53,974 nt of DNA from Curtobacterium oceanosedimentum (GTDB lineage Bacteria; Actinomycetota; Actinomycetes; Actinomycetales; Microbacteriaceae): positions 1 through 53,974 of the forward strand of contig NZ_JAIXIG010000026.1 of assembly GCF_020297365.1 (NCBI RefSeq), written 5' to 3'. The notes under the pieces were generated by a model. It worked only from the letters and a program-made list of their open reading frames with translations. It had not been told where the DNA came from and did no database searches. The first letter of the stretch is position 1. Each line of letters starts with the position of its first letter. Of the stretch, positions 33,326 through 45,635 are shown piece after piece. A program made the translations under genes and the position numbers.

Positions 33326-34213
33326 ATGCACATCGGTCTTGTCGGCCTCGGTCGCATGGGCAACAACATGCGTGCCCGTCTCCGCAACGCAGGGATCGAG
33401 GTCACCGGTTACGACGCCAACCCCGCCGTCTCCGACGTCGCCGACCTCGGCGCCCTGGCAGCAGCCCTGCCCGAGGGCAAGCGTCTCGTCTGGGTGATGG
33501 TGCCGCACGGCAAGATCACCGACGACGTCATCACCGACCTGGCCGGCGTGCTGGGCGAGGGTGACCTGGTCATCGACGGCGGCAACTCGAAGTGGCTCGA
33601 CGACACGAAGCACGCCGAGCAGCTCGGTGCCCGTGGCATCCGCTACATGGACGCCGGCGTCTCGGGCGGTGTCTGGGGCAAGGACAACGGCTACGGCCTG
33701 ATGGTCGGCGGTGACGCGGCGGACGTCGAGTTCGCCATGCCCGTCTTCGACGCGCTGCGTCCCGAGGGCCCCCGCGAGGAGGGCTTCTCGCACGCCGGCC
33801 CGATCGGCGCCGGCCACTACGCCAAGATGGTCCACAACGGCATCGAGTACGCCATCATGCAGGCGTACGGCGAGGGCTACGAGCTCCTCGAGGCCAAGGA
33901 CATCATCACCGACGTCCCCGCCGTCTTCGCCGGTTGGCAGCGCGGCACCGTCGTGCGCTCCTGGCTGCTCGACCTGATGGTGCTCGCGCTGAACGAGGAC
34001 CCGAAGCTCGCCGCCATCGAGGGCTACGTCGAGGACTCCGGCGAGGGTCGCTGGACCGTCGAGGAGGCGATCGAGCACGCCGTGCCGATGCCGACGATCT
34101 CGGCGTCGATCTTCGCGCGCTTCGTCTCGCGGCAGGGCAGCGCCTCGCCGACGATGAAGGCCGTCGCGGCGCTCCGCAACCAGTTCGGCGGCCACGCCGT
34201 CAAGAAGTCCTAG
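33326..34213 (+). CDS. gnd: 6-phosphogluconate dehydrogenase, short form
   Basis: A 295-residue decarboxylating 6-phosphogluconate dehydrogenase of the short class (about 300 residues rather than 470). It has the nucleotide-binding GLVGLGRMGNNMRARL, DGGNSKWLDDT, MDAGVSGGVWGKDNGYGLMV, and the catalytic HYAKMVHNGIEYAIMQAYGE with Lys and Asn. It makes ribulose 5-phosphate in the pentose-phosphate pathway. AGAGG precedes the ATG by 5 bases. A gnd between dnaN and recF is usual in actinobacteria. Confidence 0.95.
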   Translation: MHIGLVGLGRMGNNMRARLRNAGIEVTGYDANPAVSDVADLGALAAALPEGKRLVWVMVPHGKITDDVITDLAGVLGEGDLVIDGGNSKWLDDTKHAEQLGARGIRYMDAGVSGGVWGKDNGYGLMVGGDAADVEFAMPVFDALRPEGPREEGFSHAGPIGAGHYAKMVHNGIEYAIMQAYGEGYELLEAKDIITDVPAVFAGWQRGTVVRSWLLDLMVLALNEDPKLAAIEGYVEDSGEGRWTVEEAIEHAVPMPTISASIFARFVSRQGSASPTMKAVAALRNQFGGHAVKKS

Positions 34214-34244
34214 GACCACCCGGGGAGACCCGGACTCGGCCCGC

Positions 34245-35462
34245 GTGCACGTCGACCACCTCCAACTGACCGACTTCCGGAACTACCGGGAGGCGGACGT
34301 CGACCTCGCACGCGGGCCGAACCTGTTCGTCGGCCGCAACGGCCAGGGCAAGACGAACCTGGTCGAGGCGATCGGGTACCTCTCGACCCTCGGCTCGCAC
34401 CGCGTGCCCACCGACGCAGCCCTCGTCCGCCAGGGCTGCGACGCGGCGATCGTCCGTGCCCGGCTGGCGCACGAGGACCGCAGCATCCTGGCCGAGGTGC
34501 AGATCAACCGCACCGGGGCCAACCGCGCCCAGGTCAACCGGTCCGGGATCAAGCCCCGCGAGCTCCCGCGGTACTGCACGAGCGTGCTGTTCGCCCCGGA
34601 GGACCTGGCACTCGTGCGCGGCGAACCCGCCGGGCGGCGCCGGATGCTCGACGAGCTGCTCGGCCAGATCGCCCCGCGGATGCAGGGCGTCCTCGCCGAC
34701 TACGACCGCACCCTGCGGCAGCGGAACACCCTGCTCAAGTCCGCCCGTGCGACCGGCGCCAAGGCGAACGCCCTGTCGACGCTCGACGTCTGGGACGACC
34801 GGCTCGTCGGCCTCGGCGCCGAGATCGTGGCGGCACGCGACCACCTGACCCATCGGCTCGCTCCGTTCGTCGCGGAGGCCTACGCCACCGTCGCCGGCGA
34901 GCAGCACGACGCCTCGATCACCGGCGTGCTGTCGATCCGCGGTGGTGACCCGGAGTCCGCGGCGGCCACCGACCCCGTGCTCGGGACCCCCGACGAGCCG
35001 GTCACGGTCGCGTCGGCGGCCGAGGCGTTCGCGGCCGCCCTCGAGCGTCGCCGACGCGACGAACTCGACCGCGGTCTCACCCTCGTGGGGCCGCACCGGG
35101 ACGACGTGCTCTTCCAGCTCAACGGGTTACCTGCCCGCGGGTACGCGAGCCACGGGGAGTCCTGGTCGTTCGCGCTGGCGATCCAGCTCGCGAGCGCGTC
35201 GATCCTGCGTGCCGAGTCGAGCCTGGGCGACCCGATCATCATCCTCGACGACGTGTTCGCCGAGCTCGACGAGTCCCGGCGCGAACGGCTGGCGAACGCG
35301 GTGGCGGACTACGAGCAGGTCCTCATCACCGCGGCCGTGCACGGTGACGTGCCGGACCGGCTCGCGGCGCACACGGTGCGGATCGAGGCGGGGACCATTG
35401 TGACGGACGAGGCGGAGGCGAGCAGCGCCTCCCGTCCGACGCCTGACGGGGAAGCGCCCTGA
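34245..35462 (+). CDS. recF: DNA replication and repair protein RecF
   Basis: A 405-residue SMC-like ATPase that helps load RecA at gaps. Walker A GRNGQGKT is at residues 30-37 after HVDHLQLTDFRNYREADV; the ABC signature region lies in YASHGESWSFALAIQLASA; Walker B is PIIILDDVFAELDESRRERL. The GTG at 34245 starts the protein. The stop overlaps the dciA ATG by one base (TGATG), implying coupling. The last 25 residues are a Ser/Glu-rich tail. Confidence 0.96.
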   Translation: MHVDHLQLTDFRNYREADVDLARGPNLFVGRNGQGKTNLVEAIGYLSTLGSHRVPTDAALVRQGCDAAIVRARLAHEDRSILAEVQINRTGANRAQVNRSGIKPRELPRYCTSVLFAPEDLALVRGEPAGRRRMLDELLGQIAPRMQGVLADYDRTLRQRNTLLKSARATGAKANALSTLDVWDDRLVGLGAEIVAARDHLTHRLAPFVAEAYATVAGEQHDASITGVLSIRGGDPESAAATDPVLGTPDEPVTVASAAEAFAAALERRRRDELDRGLTLVGPHRDDVLFQLNGLPARGYASHGESWSFALAIQLASASILRAESSLGDPIIILDDVFAELDESRRERLANAVADYEQVLITAAVHGDVPDRLAAHTVRIEAGTIVTDEAEASSASRPTPDGEAP

Positions 35463-35962
35463 TGCCCCGCCCCCGGAAGCCCACCGAGCCGTCGCAGGTG
35501 TACCGCCACCTCCGGGCGGTGTTCGGCGACCCGTCGAAGCGCGGCGTCGACGCGCGCCGTCGCCGCTCGCGCGAGTTCGACGCCGACACCGTGCCGTACG
35601 GTCGCGGCCGTGAGCCGAGGGGGCTCGCCGACATCGTCGGTTCGCTCGCCCAGGAGCTCGGGTGGATCGAGCCCCTCGCCCGCTCCGAGCTCTTCGTCGA
35701 CTGGCCGAGCGTGGTCGGTGAGGAGCTCGCCAAGCACTCCCGGCCGGTCACGATCGACGACGGCGCCCTGGTCATCCGGTGTGACTCGACGGCCTGGGCG
35801 ACCCAGCTCCGGCTCATGCGCGCGAGCGTCACGACGACCATCGCGGAGCGGCACCCGGAAGCAGGGGTCGAGTCGATCCGGGTTTCGGGCCCGGACGCCC
35901 CCACGTGGAAACGCGGTCCCAGGACGGTCCAGGGGCGCGGTCCCCGCGACACCTACGGTTGA
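35462..35962 (+). CDS. dciA: DciA/DUF721, predicted DnaB helicase operator
   Basis: A 166-residue protein with the DUF721/DciA core: WIEPLARSELFVDWPSVVGE, ELAKHSRPVTIDDGALVIRC and STAWATQLRLMRASVTTTI. The first 70 residues are basic and probably disordered. DciA is the ancestral DnaB loader in bacteria lacking DnaC, so it should work with the DnaB at 10625. It overlaps recF by one base and precedes gyrB, as in most actinobacteria. Confidence 0.92.
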   Translation: MPRPRKPTEPSQVYRHLRAVFGDPSKRGVDARRRRSREFDADTVPYGRGREPRGLADIVGSLAQELGWIEPLARSELFVDWPSVVGEELAKHSRPVTIDDGALVIRCDSTAWATQLRLMRASVTTTIAERHPEAGVESIRVSGPDAPTWKRGPRTVQGRGPRDTYG

Positions 35963-36014
35963 GCCGACGAATTCATCCTGCAGTGCCAGAAAAGCCCGTC
36001 TGCAGGCCGGATGA

Positions 36015-38114
<2,100 letters not shown>

Positions 38115-38202
38115 GCCTGGAGGCGCGGTGTGAGCCGCGTCGACCAGTCCTGACCACCTGTGGTCGCGCCCGGCGCGACCAACGGAACCACAGCCTCCAG
38201 GC
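38115..38202. repeat. Nested dyads between gyrB and gyrA
   Basis: The spacer begins right after the gyrB stop with GCCTGGAGGC (38115-38124), mirrored by GCCTCCAGGC (38193-38202). Inside, CTGTGGT (38158-38164) pairs with ACCACAG (38187-38193), and GGTCGCG/CGCGACC forms a hairpin (38162-38180). The left arm contains GGAGGCGCGGTG, shared with the palindrome at 8702. It could attenuate gyrA or stabilise the gyrB end. Confidence 0.75.
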
Positions 38203-38226
38203 TGTTCAGAAAGGGAACGAAGCCAC

Positions 38227-40876
<2,650 letters not shown>

Positions 40877-40884
<8 letters not shown>

Positions 40885-41284
40885 TGTCGCCGAGAAGCTC
40901 CAGAAGAAGGCGAAGCGACCCGTCGGCACCCGCCAGGTGCGGTTGCGACTGGTCTACCTCGACTTCTGGTCGATGGTGAAGCTGAGCTTCCTCATCGCCC
41001 TGGCCGGCAGCATCGTGATCGTGGTCGCCACGGCACTGGTGTGGGTCATCCTGAACCAGACGGGGGTGTTCACCCAGGTCGACGCACTGCTCAAGGACGT
41101 GACCGGTCAGAACAGTTACTCGATCATGGACCAGTTCTCGCTGGGCCAGGTGCTCGGGTTCTCCATCGTCGTGGGCATCCTCAACGTGGTCGTCGGCACC
41201 GTGCTCGGCGCGATCGTGAGCGTCCTCTACAACCTCAGTGTGCGGATCACGGGCGGCCTGCTCGTGGGCTTCACGAACAACTGA
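40877..41284 (+). CDS. DUF3566 membrane protein
   Basis: A 135-residue protein with a basic N-terminus ([19 protein letters not shown]) and two transmembrane segments, about residues 33-60 ([20 protein letters not shown]) and 90-118 ([20 protein letters not shown]). [12 protein letters not shown] is the DUF3566 hallmark. This gene follows gyrA across actinobacteria (Rv0007-like); function unknown, possibly envelope- or division-linked. The ATG lies inside the gyrA 3' end, so translation is coupled. Confidence 0.93.
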
Positions 41285-41317
41285 CACACCCGGGCCGGGT
41301 GGGCCGATCCGTTCGAT

Positions 41318-41346
41318 TTCGTTCTGCGAGATCCGTGCGGTAGGCT
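41318..41346 (+). promoter_or_regulatory. Promoter of the tRNA pair
   Basis: TTCGTT (41318-41323) and TAGGCT (41341-41346) are 17 bp apart and end 14 bp before the tRNA-Ile gene. Confidence 0.55.
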
Positions 41347-41360
41347 TTCATCCGGTCTGA

Positions 41361-41437
41361 GGGGCTATAGCTCAGGCGGTTAGAGCGCTTCGCTGATAAC
41401 GAAGAGGTCCAAGGTTCAAGTCCTTGTAGCCCCACCA
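41361..41437 (+). tRNA. tRNA-Ile (GAU)
   Basis: Acceptor stem GGGGCTA pairs with TAGCCCC; the anticodon GAT is at 41395-41397 in the loop CTGATAA; the T-arm GGTTCAAGTCC is normal. The CCA end is encoded (41435-41437). Confidence 0.98.
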
Positions 41438-41469
41438 CTTCCCACCGGGACCAGTACGCTGGTCCTCTC

Positions 41470-41542
41470 GGGGCCTTAGCTCAGTTGGTAGAGCGCCTGC
41501 TTTGCAAGCAGGATGTCGGGAGTTCGATTCTCCCAGGCTCCA
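41470..41542 (+). tRNA. tRNA-Ala (UGC)
   Basis: Acceptor stem GGGGCCT pairs with AGGCTCC (one G-U pair); anticodon TGC at 41503-41505; T-arm GAGTTCGATTCTC. CCA is not encoded. This Ile-Ala pair next to gyrA is typical of actinobacteria; no rRNA lies nearby. Confidence 0.98.
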
Positions 41543-41894
41543 CTCCACTCGGGTCGACTTTGCTCGGCTCGTTCCTCGCCTCGCCGGTTCGTTCCGTCGT
41601 GCTTGTCTGCGCCTTCGACGCGCCGCTCCGCGATGGGTGGCTCCGCCACTCGCCCTCAGCTGTCTTCTCCTCGAGTCGTCAAGACATGCCGTGTGCGTGG
41701 TGCCGGGCCGGCATCAACCGTCGTGTGTGCACCGTCCGGACGACAGGTCGCGACCTCTCGGTCGCTGCCGGGGGGCGTTGCGTGAGCGCGTGGCGGACGG
41801 GAGGCGCGGTGGCGGGCCGAGGCGTGCCTCCCGGCAGGTGGGTGGGTGCGTTCGGAGCACGCGGCGGTCTCGCGCACGGCACGGTCCGGGAACG
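41543..41894. other. Intergenic stretch after the tRNAs
   Basis: About 350 bp with no credible gene. The only structure I see is GGGAGGCGCGGTG near 41799-41811 with an imperfect mirrored partner (GTGCCTCCC) about 15 bases later, another copy of the half-site found at 8706 and 38119. Frames here are shadows of the tRNAs or low-complexity. Confidence 0.6.
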
Positions 41895-41928
41895 ACGAAG
41901 GGCCCCGGCAACAGCCGGGGCCCTTCGT
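41895..41928 (-). terminator. Terminator of the cwsA-position gene
   Basis: Perfect 15-bp arms (ACGAAGGGCCCCGGC and complement) with the tetraloop AACA, ending 13 bp beyond the leftward gene's stop. Confidence 0.9.
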
Positions 41929-41941
41929 ACGAACCGGGAGG

Positions 41942-42517
41942 TCAGGCGGCGGGCTTCTCCGCCGTGTCAGCGTCATCGGCGACCCACAGGTCGTCGTCGG
42001 CGCGGAGCGTCTGGTACGCGGCGTAGGCAGCACCCGCGACGGCGACGACGCCGACGATGATGAGGGCGACTCCGCCGAAGCCGAGGCCCTTCTTCTGCTG
42101 CGACGGCACGTACTTCGCCGCCGCCTTCCTCGCGACCTTGCTCTTCTTCTTCGCGTTCTTCACGATCTTCTTGACCCGGGGGTCCTTCGCCAGGTCGCCC
42201 ACGCTCAGCACGGAACCAGCGGTCGAGACGAGTCCGGGGACCACCTCGGACTGGAAGCGGTGCGAAGCGCCCTGAGCGGCAGAGGTGGCGGCGTGCACAC
42301 CCGTGGCGATCGCGGGACGGATCCCGTTGTCGATCGCGTTCTGCACCCGGGGTGCGATGTCCTTGCGAGCTGCGTCGGCGGCGTTCGACCGGGCCTCGGC
42401 CAGGATCGCGTTCGCGTGCTCGAGGACCTTGCGCTGCTCGCCGAGGAGCGAGGCGGTCTGGCCCTTGAGCTTCTTGATCTGCTTCCGACGCTTTCGCGGG
42501 ATCTCGATCGTCGTCAT
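41942..42517 (-). CDS. Possible CwsA equivalent, single-pass membrane protein
   Basis: A 191-residue protein: basic N-terminus (IEIPRKRRKQIKKLKGQTAS), Ala-rich helices to about residue 100, a Lys-rich stretch (VKKIVKNAKKKSKVARKAAA), one transmembrane helix at about 150-172 (GFGGVALIIVGVVAVAGAAY) and an acidic tail. I recognise no sequence family. Its place, divergent from ppiA and next to the gyrA tRNAs, is that of mycobacterial cwsA (Rv0008c), a small membrane protein acting with CrgA in division and wall synthesis. The match is positional and architectural only. GGAGGT lies 6 bases before the ATG. Confidence 0.65.
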   Translation of the reverse strand: MTTIEIPRKRRKQIKKLKGQTASLLGEQRKVLEHANAILAEARSNAADAARKDIAPRVQNAIDNGIRPAIATGVHAATSAAQGASHRFQSEVVPGLVSTAGSVLSVGDLAKDPRVKKIVKNAKKKSKVARKAAAKYVPSQQKKGLGFGGVALIIVGVVAVAGAAYAAYQTLRADDDLWVADDADTAEKPAA

Positions 42518-42632
42518 CTGGTACCTCCATCGGATCGGCGTTCCCCCATCCTGCCACCACAGTGCCTGACAGGTCACGGAACCGCTGCTGTGTGATCCGT
42601 GCACGGTCAGGAGTACATGCGAGAATCGGAAC

Positions 42633-43172
42633 ATGTCTCTGCACACTGCCGTCGCAACGATCCACACCAACAAGGGCGACATCCGCGTCAACCTGTTCGG
42701 CAACCACGCGCCGAAGACCGTCAAGAACTTCGTCGACCTCGCCACCGGGCAGCAGGAATGGACCCACCCCGGCACCGGCAAGGTCTCGACCGACAAGCTG
42801 TACGACGGCGTGATCTTCCACCGCATCATCAAGGACTTCATGATCCAGGGCGGCGACCCGCTCGGCCAGGGCATCGGTGGCCCGGGCTACCGCTTCGACG
42901 ACGAGATCTCGCCGGAGCTCACCTTCCAGAACCCCTACATCTTCGCGATGGCCAACGCCGGCATCCAGGGCGGCAAGGGCACCAACGGCTCGCAGTTCTT
43001 CATCACCACCGTGGCGACGCCGTGGCTGCAGGGCAAGCACACCATCTTCGGTGAGGTCGCGGACGACGAGTCCCGCGCCGTCGTCGACGCGATCGAGGGT
43101 GTCGCCACGGACGGCCGTGACAAGCCCCTCGAGGACGTCGTCATCCAGAGCATCGACGTCGAAGGCGTCTGA
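42633..43172 (+). CDS. ppiA: Peptidyl-prolyl cis-trans isomerase, cyclophilin type
   Basis: A 179-residue cytosolic cyclophilin. It has the core VIFHRIIKDFMIQGGDPLG, FAMANAGIQGGKGTNGSQFF and LQGKHTIFGEV, with the catalytic Arg in FHRII. No signal peptide. It catalyses prolyl isomerisation in folding. Matches PpiA (Rv0009) in sequence class and position. The ATG lacks a good Shine-Dalgarno; TACATG (42614-42619) could be a -10. The rhomboid gene follows 7 bp later. Confidence 0.95.
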   Translation: MSLHTAVATIHTNKGDIRVNLFGNHAPKTVKNFVDLATGQQEWTHPGTGKVSTDKLYDGVIFHRIIKDFMIQGGDPLGQGIGGPGYRFDDEISPELTFQNPYIFAMANAGIQGGKGTNGSQFFITTVATPWLQGKHTIFGEVADDESRAVVDAIEGVATDGRDKPLEDVVIQSIDVEGV

Positions 43173-43179
43173 CCCGCAC

Positions 43180-44034
43180 GTGACCGACCAGGCGTACAAC
43201 CCGAACAACTCCTGCTACCGGCATCCGGACCGGCAGAGCTTCGTGCTCTGCCAGCGCTGCGGGCGGACGATCTGCCCGGAGTGCCAGACGCCGGCGGCGG
43301 TCGGGGTGCACTGCCCGGAGTGCGTGCGTGAACAGCGCGCCCAGTTCGCAGCGAACCGCCGAGCGTCCGGAGCCCCGAACGGGTTCACGGTCGCTCGGCG
43401 GCGCTTCGCGATGCTCGACCAGAAGGCGACGGTCGTCATCGTGGCGATCACGGTGGCCATCTGGCTGCTCGACCAGGTGAGCGGCAGGTTCTTCTCGAAC
43501 CTGCTCGCCTTCAACTCGCTGCTGCTGCCCACCCAGCCGTGGCGAGCGGTCACCGTGCTGTTCGTGCACTCCAGCTTCCTGCACCTGCTGTTCAACATGT
43601 GGGCGCTCTGGATCTTCGGTCGGATGCTCGAGAACATGCTCGGGGCCTGGCGGTTCGTGGCGCTCTACTTCGTGACCGGGATCTTCGGGAGCATGCTCGT
43701 CACGTTCCTCGCTCCGGGCACGTGGGTGGTCGGAGCGTCCGGCGCCGTCTTCGGCCTGTTCGCGACGTTCTTCGTCCTCCAGCGCAGTCTGGGGCAGAAC
43801 GCGGTGCAGCTCCTGGTGATCATCGGCCTGAACCTGGTGATCGGCTTCCTGCCCGGGACGAACATCTCGTGGCAGGCGCACATCGGTGGGCTCATCGGCG
43901 GGTTCCTGATGGGCTTCGTGTTCGCGCAGACCCGCAACATCCGGCAGCGCCCGCTGCAGATCACGTTGATCGCGGCGACCGCCATCGTCGGCCTGGGGCT
44001 CACAGCCGTCGGGTACGCCTCGACGATCGGCTGA
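43180..44034 (+). CDS. Rhomboid family intramembrane serine protease
   Basis: A 284-residue polytopic protease. The N-terminal 60 residues form a Cys/His zinc-binding module (CYRHPDRQSFVLCQRCGRTI, CPECQTPAAVGVHCPECV), typical of actinobacterial rhomboids. The core has six or more helices, with LFVHSSFLHLLFNMWALWIF, catalytic Ser in VVGASGAVFG and His in SWQAHIGGLIGG. The GTG at 43180 follows ppiA closely, so the two are probably co-transcribed. Substrates unknown. A hairpin lies after the stop. Confidence 0.92.
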   Translation: MTDQAYNPNNSCYRHPDRQSFVLCQRCGRTICPECQTPAAVGVHCPECVREQRAQFAANRRASGAPNGFTVARRRFAMLDQKATVVIVAITVAIWLLDQVSGRFFSNLLAFNSLLLPTQPWRAVTVLFVHSSFLHLLFNMWALWIFGRMLENMLGAWRFVALYFVTGIFGSMLVTFLAPGTWVVGASGAVFGLFATFFVLQRSLGQNAVQLLVIIGLNLVIGFLPGTNISWQAHIGGLIGGFLMGFVFAQTRNIRQRPLQITLIAATAIVGLGLTAVGYASTIG

Positions 44035-44055
44035 GCCCGCCTGGTTCCGTCCTCA

Positions 44056-44085
44056 AACGCCCCGTCGCTCCTGCGGCGGGGCGTT
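44056..44085 (+). terminator. Terminator after the rhomboid gene
   Basis: Thirteen-bp arms (AACGCCCCGTCGC with its complement, one wobble pair) and a TCCT loop, followed by a T-containing stretch. Confidence 0.85.
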
Positions 44086-44352
44086 CGTCGTTGTCCCGCA
44101 CCGACGGACGCCCGTCCACACGTTTCCACAGCACCGGCGCGAGTTCTCCACAACTGTGGAAACGGCGTTGAGTTACACGGGTGTGATTATCCCCACTGTG
44201 GACTGACATGTGGATAACTCCGGCCCCAAGGTGTGGATGGCGCTGTGGAAGATGTGAAGAAGTGTGGAGAACGGGCGGATCCTCCACGATCCAGCTTCGG
44301 CGCGGCAGTCACGCTGTGGAGAACGAGGAAGGGAACGAGGACGGGAACGACG
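44086..44352. other. DnaA-box-rich region left of crgA
   Basis: A 267-bp non-coding stretch with a perfect DnaA box (TGTGGATAA, 44209-44217), TTATCCCCA (44187-44195), TGTGGACTG (44197-44205), TGTGGATGG (44232-44240), and further TGTGGA or TCCACA matches near 44116, 44125, 44147, 44154, 44244, 44262 and 44315. It is the densest such run after oriC and shares its box types with the dnaB-rplI region. Both flanking genes end here, so promoter control is unlikely and DnaA titration is possible. Confidence 0.7.
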
Positions 44353-44383
44353 ACGCCCGCCGCACCTCTCGGTGCGACGGGCG
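44353..44383 (-). terminator. Terminator of crgA
   Basis: ACGCCCG-c-CGCACC pairs with GGTGCG-a-CGGGCGT around the loop TCTC (one internal mismatch), 28 bp after the leftward crgA stop. Confidence 0.8.
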
Positions 44384-44411
44384 TTCGATGTGTCTGGGCC
44401 GGGATCCCGGG

Positions 44412-44666
44412 TCAGCGCCACCGGGTGGTCATCAGGAACCCGATGAACATGATGCCGAAGCCGATCGCGATGTTCCACGAGCCGAGGGTCGGCACGGGCA
44501 GCGTCGCGTTCGAGATGTAGAAGACGATGATCCACGCCAGACCGAGCAGCATGAAGCCGAACATGACCGGCTTGAACCACACCGCGTTCGGGGCGTCCCC
44601 GGCGGTGTCCACCGAGTCGGCTCGGGTCGTCCGGGCGGGCTTGGTGCGGTCCTTGTCCTTGGCCAT
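44412..44666 (-). CDS. crgA: Cell division protein CrgA
   Basis: An 84-residue membrane protein. A charged N-terminus (AKDKDRTKPARTTRADSVDT) is followed by two transmembrane helices, about residues 30-50 (WFKPVMFGFMLLGLAWIIVF) and 63-80 (WNIAIGFGIMFIGFLMTTRW). WFKP and GFxLMTxWR are CrgA hallmarks. CrgA recruits wall-synthesis proteins to the division site in mycobacteria and controls septation in Streptomyces. TAGGAT (44674-44679) ends 7 bases before the ATG, so the mRNA may be leaderless. Confidence 0.95.
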   Translation of the reverse strand: MAKDKDRTKPARTTRADSVDTAGDAPNAVWFKPVMFGFMLLGLAWIIVFYISNATLPVPTLGSWNIAIGFGIMFIGFLMTTRWR

Positions 44667-44673
44667 GGCCGGT

Positions 44674-44739
44674 ATCCTACCGTGACCGAGTGTGTGGAGC
44701 GGCCTGCAGACCGCCGCACACATCCCCCACGAGTACGGT
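44674..44739. promoter_or_regulatory. Divergent crgA and pabA promoters
   Basis: Leftward TAGGAT (44674-44679) lies 7 bases from the crgA ATG. Rightward TACGGT (44734-44739) lies 8 bases from the pabA ATG. Both spacings suit leaderless or near-leaderless transcripts; no -35 is convincing. Confidence 0.45.
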
Positions 44740-44747
44740 GGACCGCC

Positions 44748-45392
44748 ATGACCAGGATCCTCGTCGTCGACAACTACGACAGCTTCGTCTACACGCTGAA
44801 CGGGTACGTGCAGCAGCTCGGAGCCGAGACCGACGTCGTGCGGAACGACGCCTTCCCGGAGTCCGAGATCGCAGACCGCATCGCCGAGTACGACGGCGTC
44901 CTGCTCTCGCCCGGGCCGGGGACGCCTGCCGCCGCCGGGGTCTCGATCCCCACGGTGCACGCAGCCATCGACGCCGAGGTGCCGCTGCTCGGCGTCTGCC
45001 TCGGACACCAGGCCATCGCCGAGGCGCTCGGAGCGACGGTGACGCACGCCGAGGAGCTCATGCACGGCAAGACGTCGCAGGTCGACCACGACGACAGTCC
45101 TCTGTTCGCCGGTGTCCCGCACCCCTTCACCGCGACGCGCTACCACTCGCTGGCGATCGTGGACGGCACCGTGCCCGACGAACTCAGCGTCACGGCACGG
45201 ACCGGCGGCGGCGTGATCATGGGTGTGCAGCACCGCGACCACCCGGTGTTCGGCGTGCAGTTCCACCCGGAGTCGGTGCTGACCGAGGGCGGGTACCGGA
45301 TGGTCGGCAACTGGCTCGAGACCACGGGACTCGGCGGCGCCGCCGACCGGGCTGCCGGCCTCGGCCCGCTCATCGCCTCCCGCCGCGCCTGA
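44748..45392 (+). CDS. pabA: Glutamine amidotransferase, PabA/TrpG type
   Basis: A 214-residue class I amidotransferase that supplies ammonia to a chorismate-using partner. It has VVDNYDSFVYTLNGYVQQLG, LLSPGPGTPAAAG, nucleophile Cys in LLGVCLGHQAIAEALG, and His-Glu in FGVQFHPESVLT. PabA (folate) and TrpG (tryptophan) cannot be separated by sequence here; the gene at this origin position is called trpG in mycobacteria. No partner gene lies in the window. A hairpin follows. Confidence 0.92.
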   Translation: MTRILVVDNYDSFVYTLNGYVQQLGAETDVVRNDAFPESEIADRIAEYDGVLLSPGPGTPAAAGVSIPTVHAAIDAEVPLLGVCLGHQAIAEALGATVTHAEELMHGKTSQVDHDDSPLFAGVPHPFTATRYHSLAIVDGTVPDELSVTARTGGGVIMGVQHRDHPVFGVQFHPESVLTEGGYRMVGNWLETTGLGGAADRAAGLGPLIASRRA

Positions 45393-45425
45393 GGGTCGCT
45401 CGGGCGGCAGACGCCGTCGTGTCAC

Positions 45426-45455
45426 CGAGACGCCGCCGAACACGGCGGCGTCTCG
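45426..45455 (+). terminator. Terminator after pabA
   Basis: CGAGACGCCGCCG pairs perfectly with its complement around AACA (13-bp stem), 33 bp after the pabA stop. Confidence 0.85.
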
Positions 45456-45527
45456 TGCGTTCAGGGGCGTCGCGCGGAGACGCCGGCGTCGTGCTTCCCG
45501 GTCGGTGACCAGCGGATGACATGAGCG

Positions 45528-45547
45528 GCGGTGCCTGCAGGCACCGC
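45528..45547. repeat. 20-bp perfect palindrome before pknB
   Basis: A gapless palindrome centred on CCTGCAGG in the pabA-pknB convergent space. It may end pknB transcripts. A looser dyad, GGAGG/CCTCC, follows near 45582-45600. Confidence 0.75.
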
Positions 45548-45635
45548 GCGGCAGCCGGACGAACCGCCGGCCTGAGTCACGGACTGGAGGCGGGTGCCAC
45601 CTCCGTCAGGACCGTCGCGTCACGGGACGGTCGGC

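Noticed and set aside
41361..41542. Possible rRNA operon with Ile-Ala tRNA spacer
   Set aside because: The two tRNAs follow gyrA and DUF3566, and no 16S or 23S sequence flanks them; this is the usual gyrA-linked pair.
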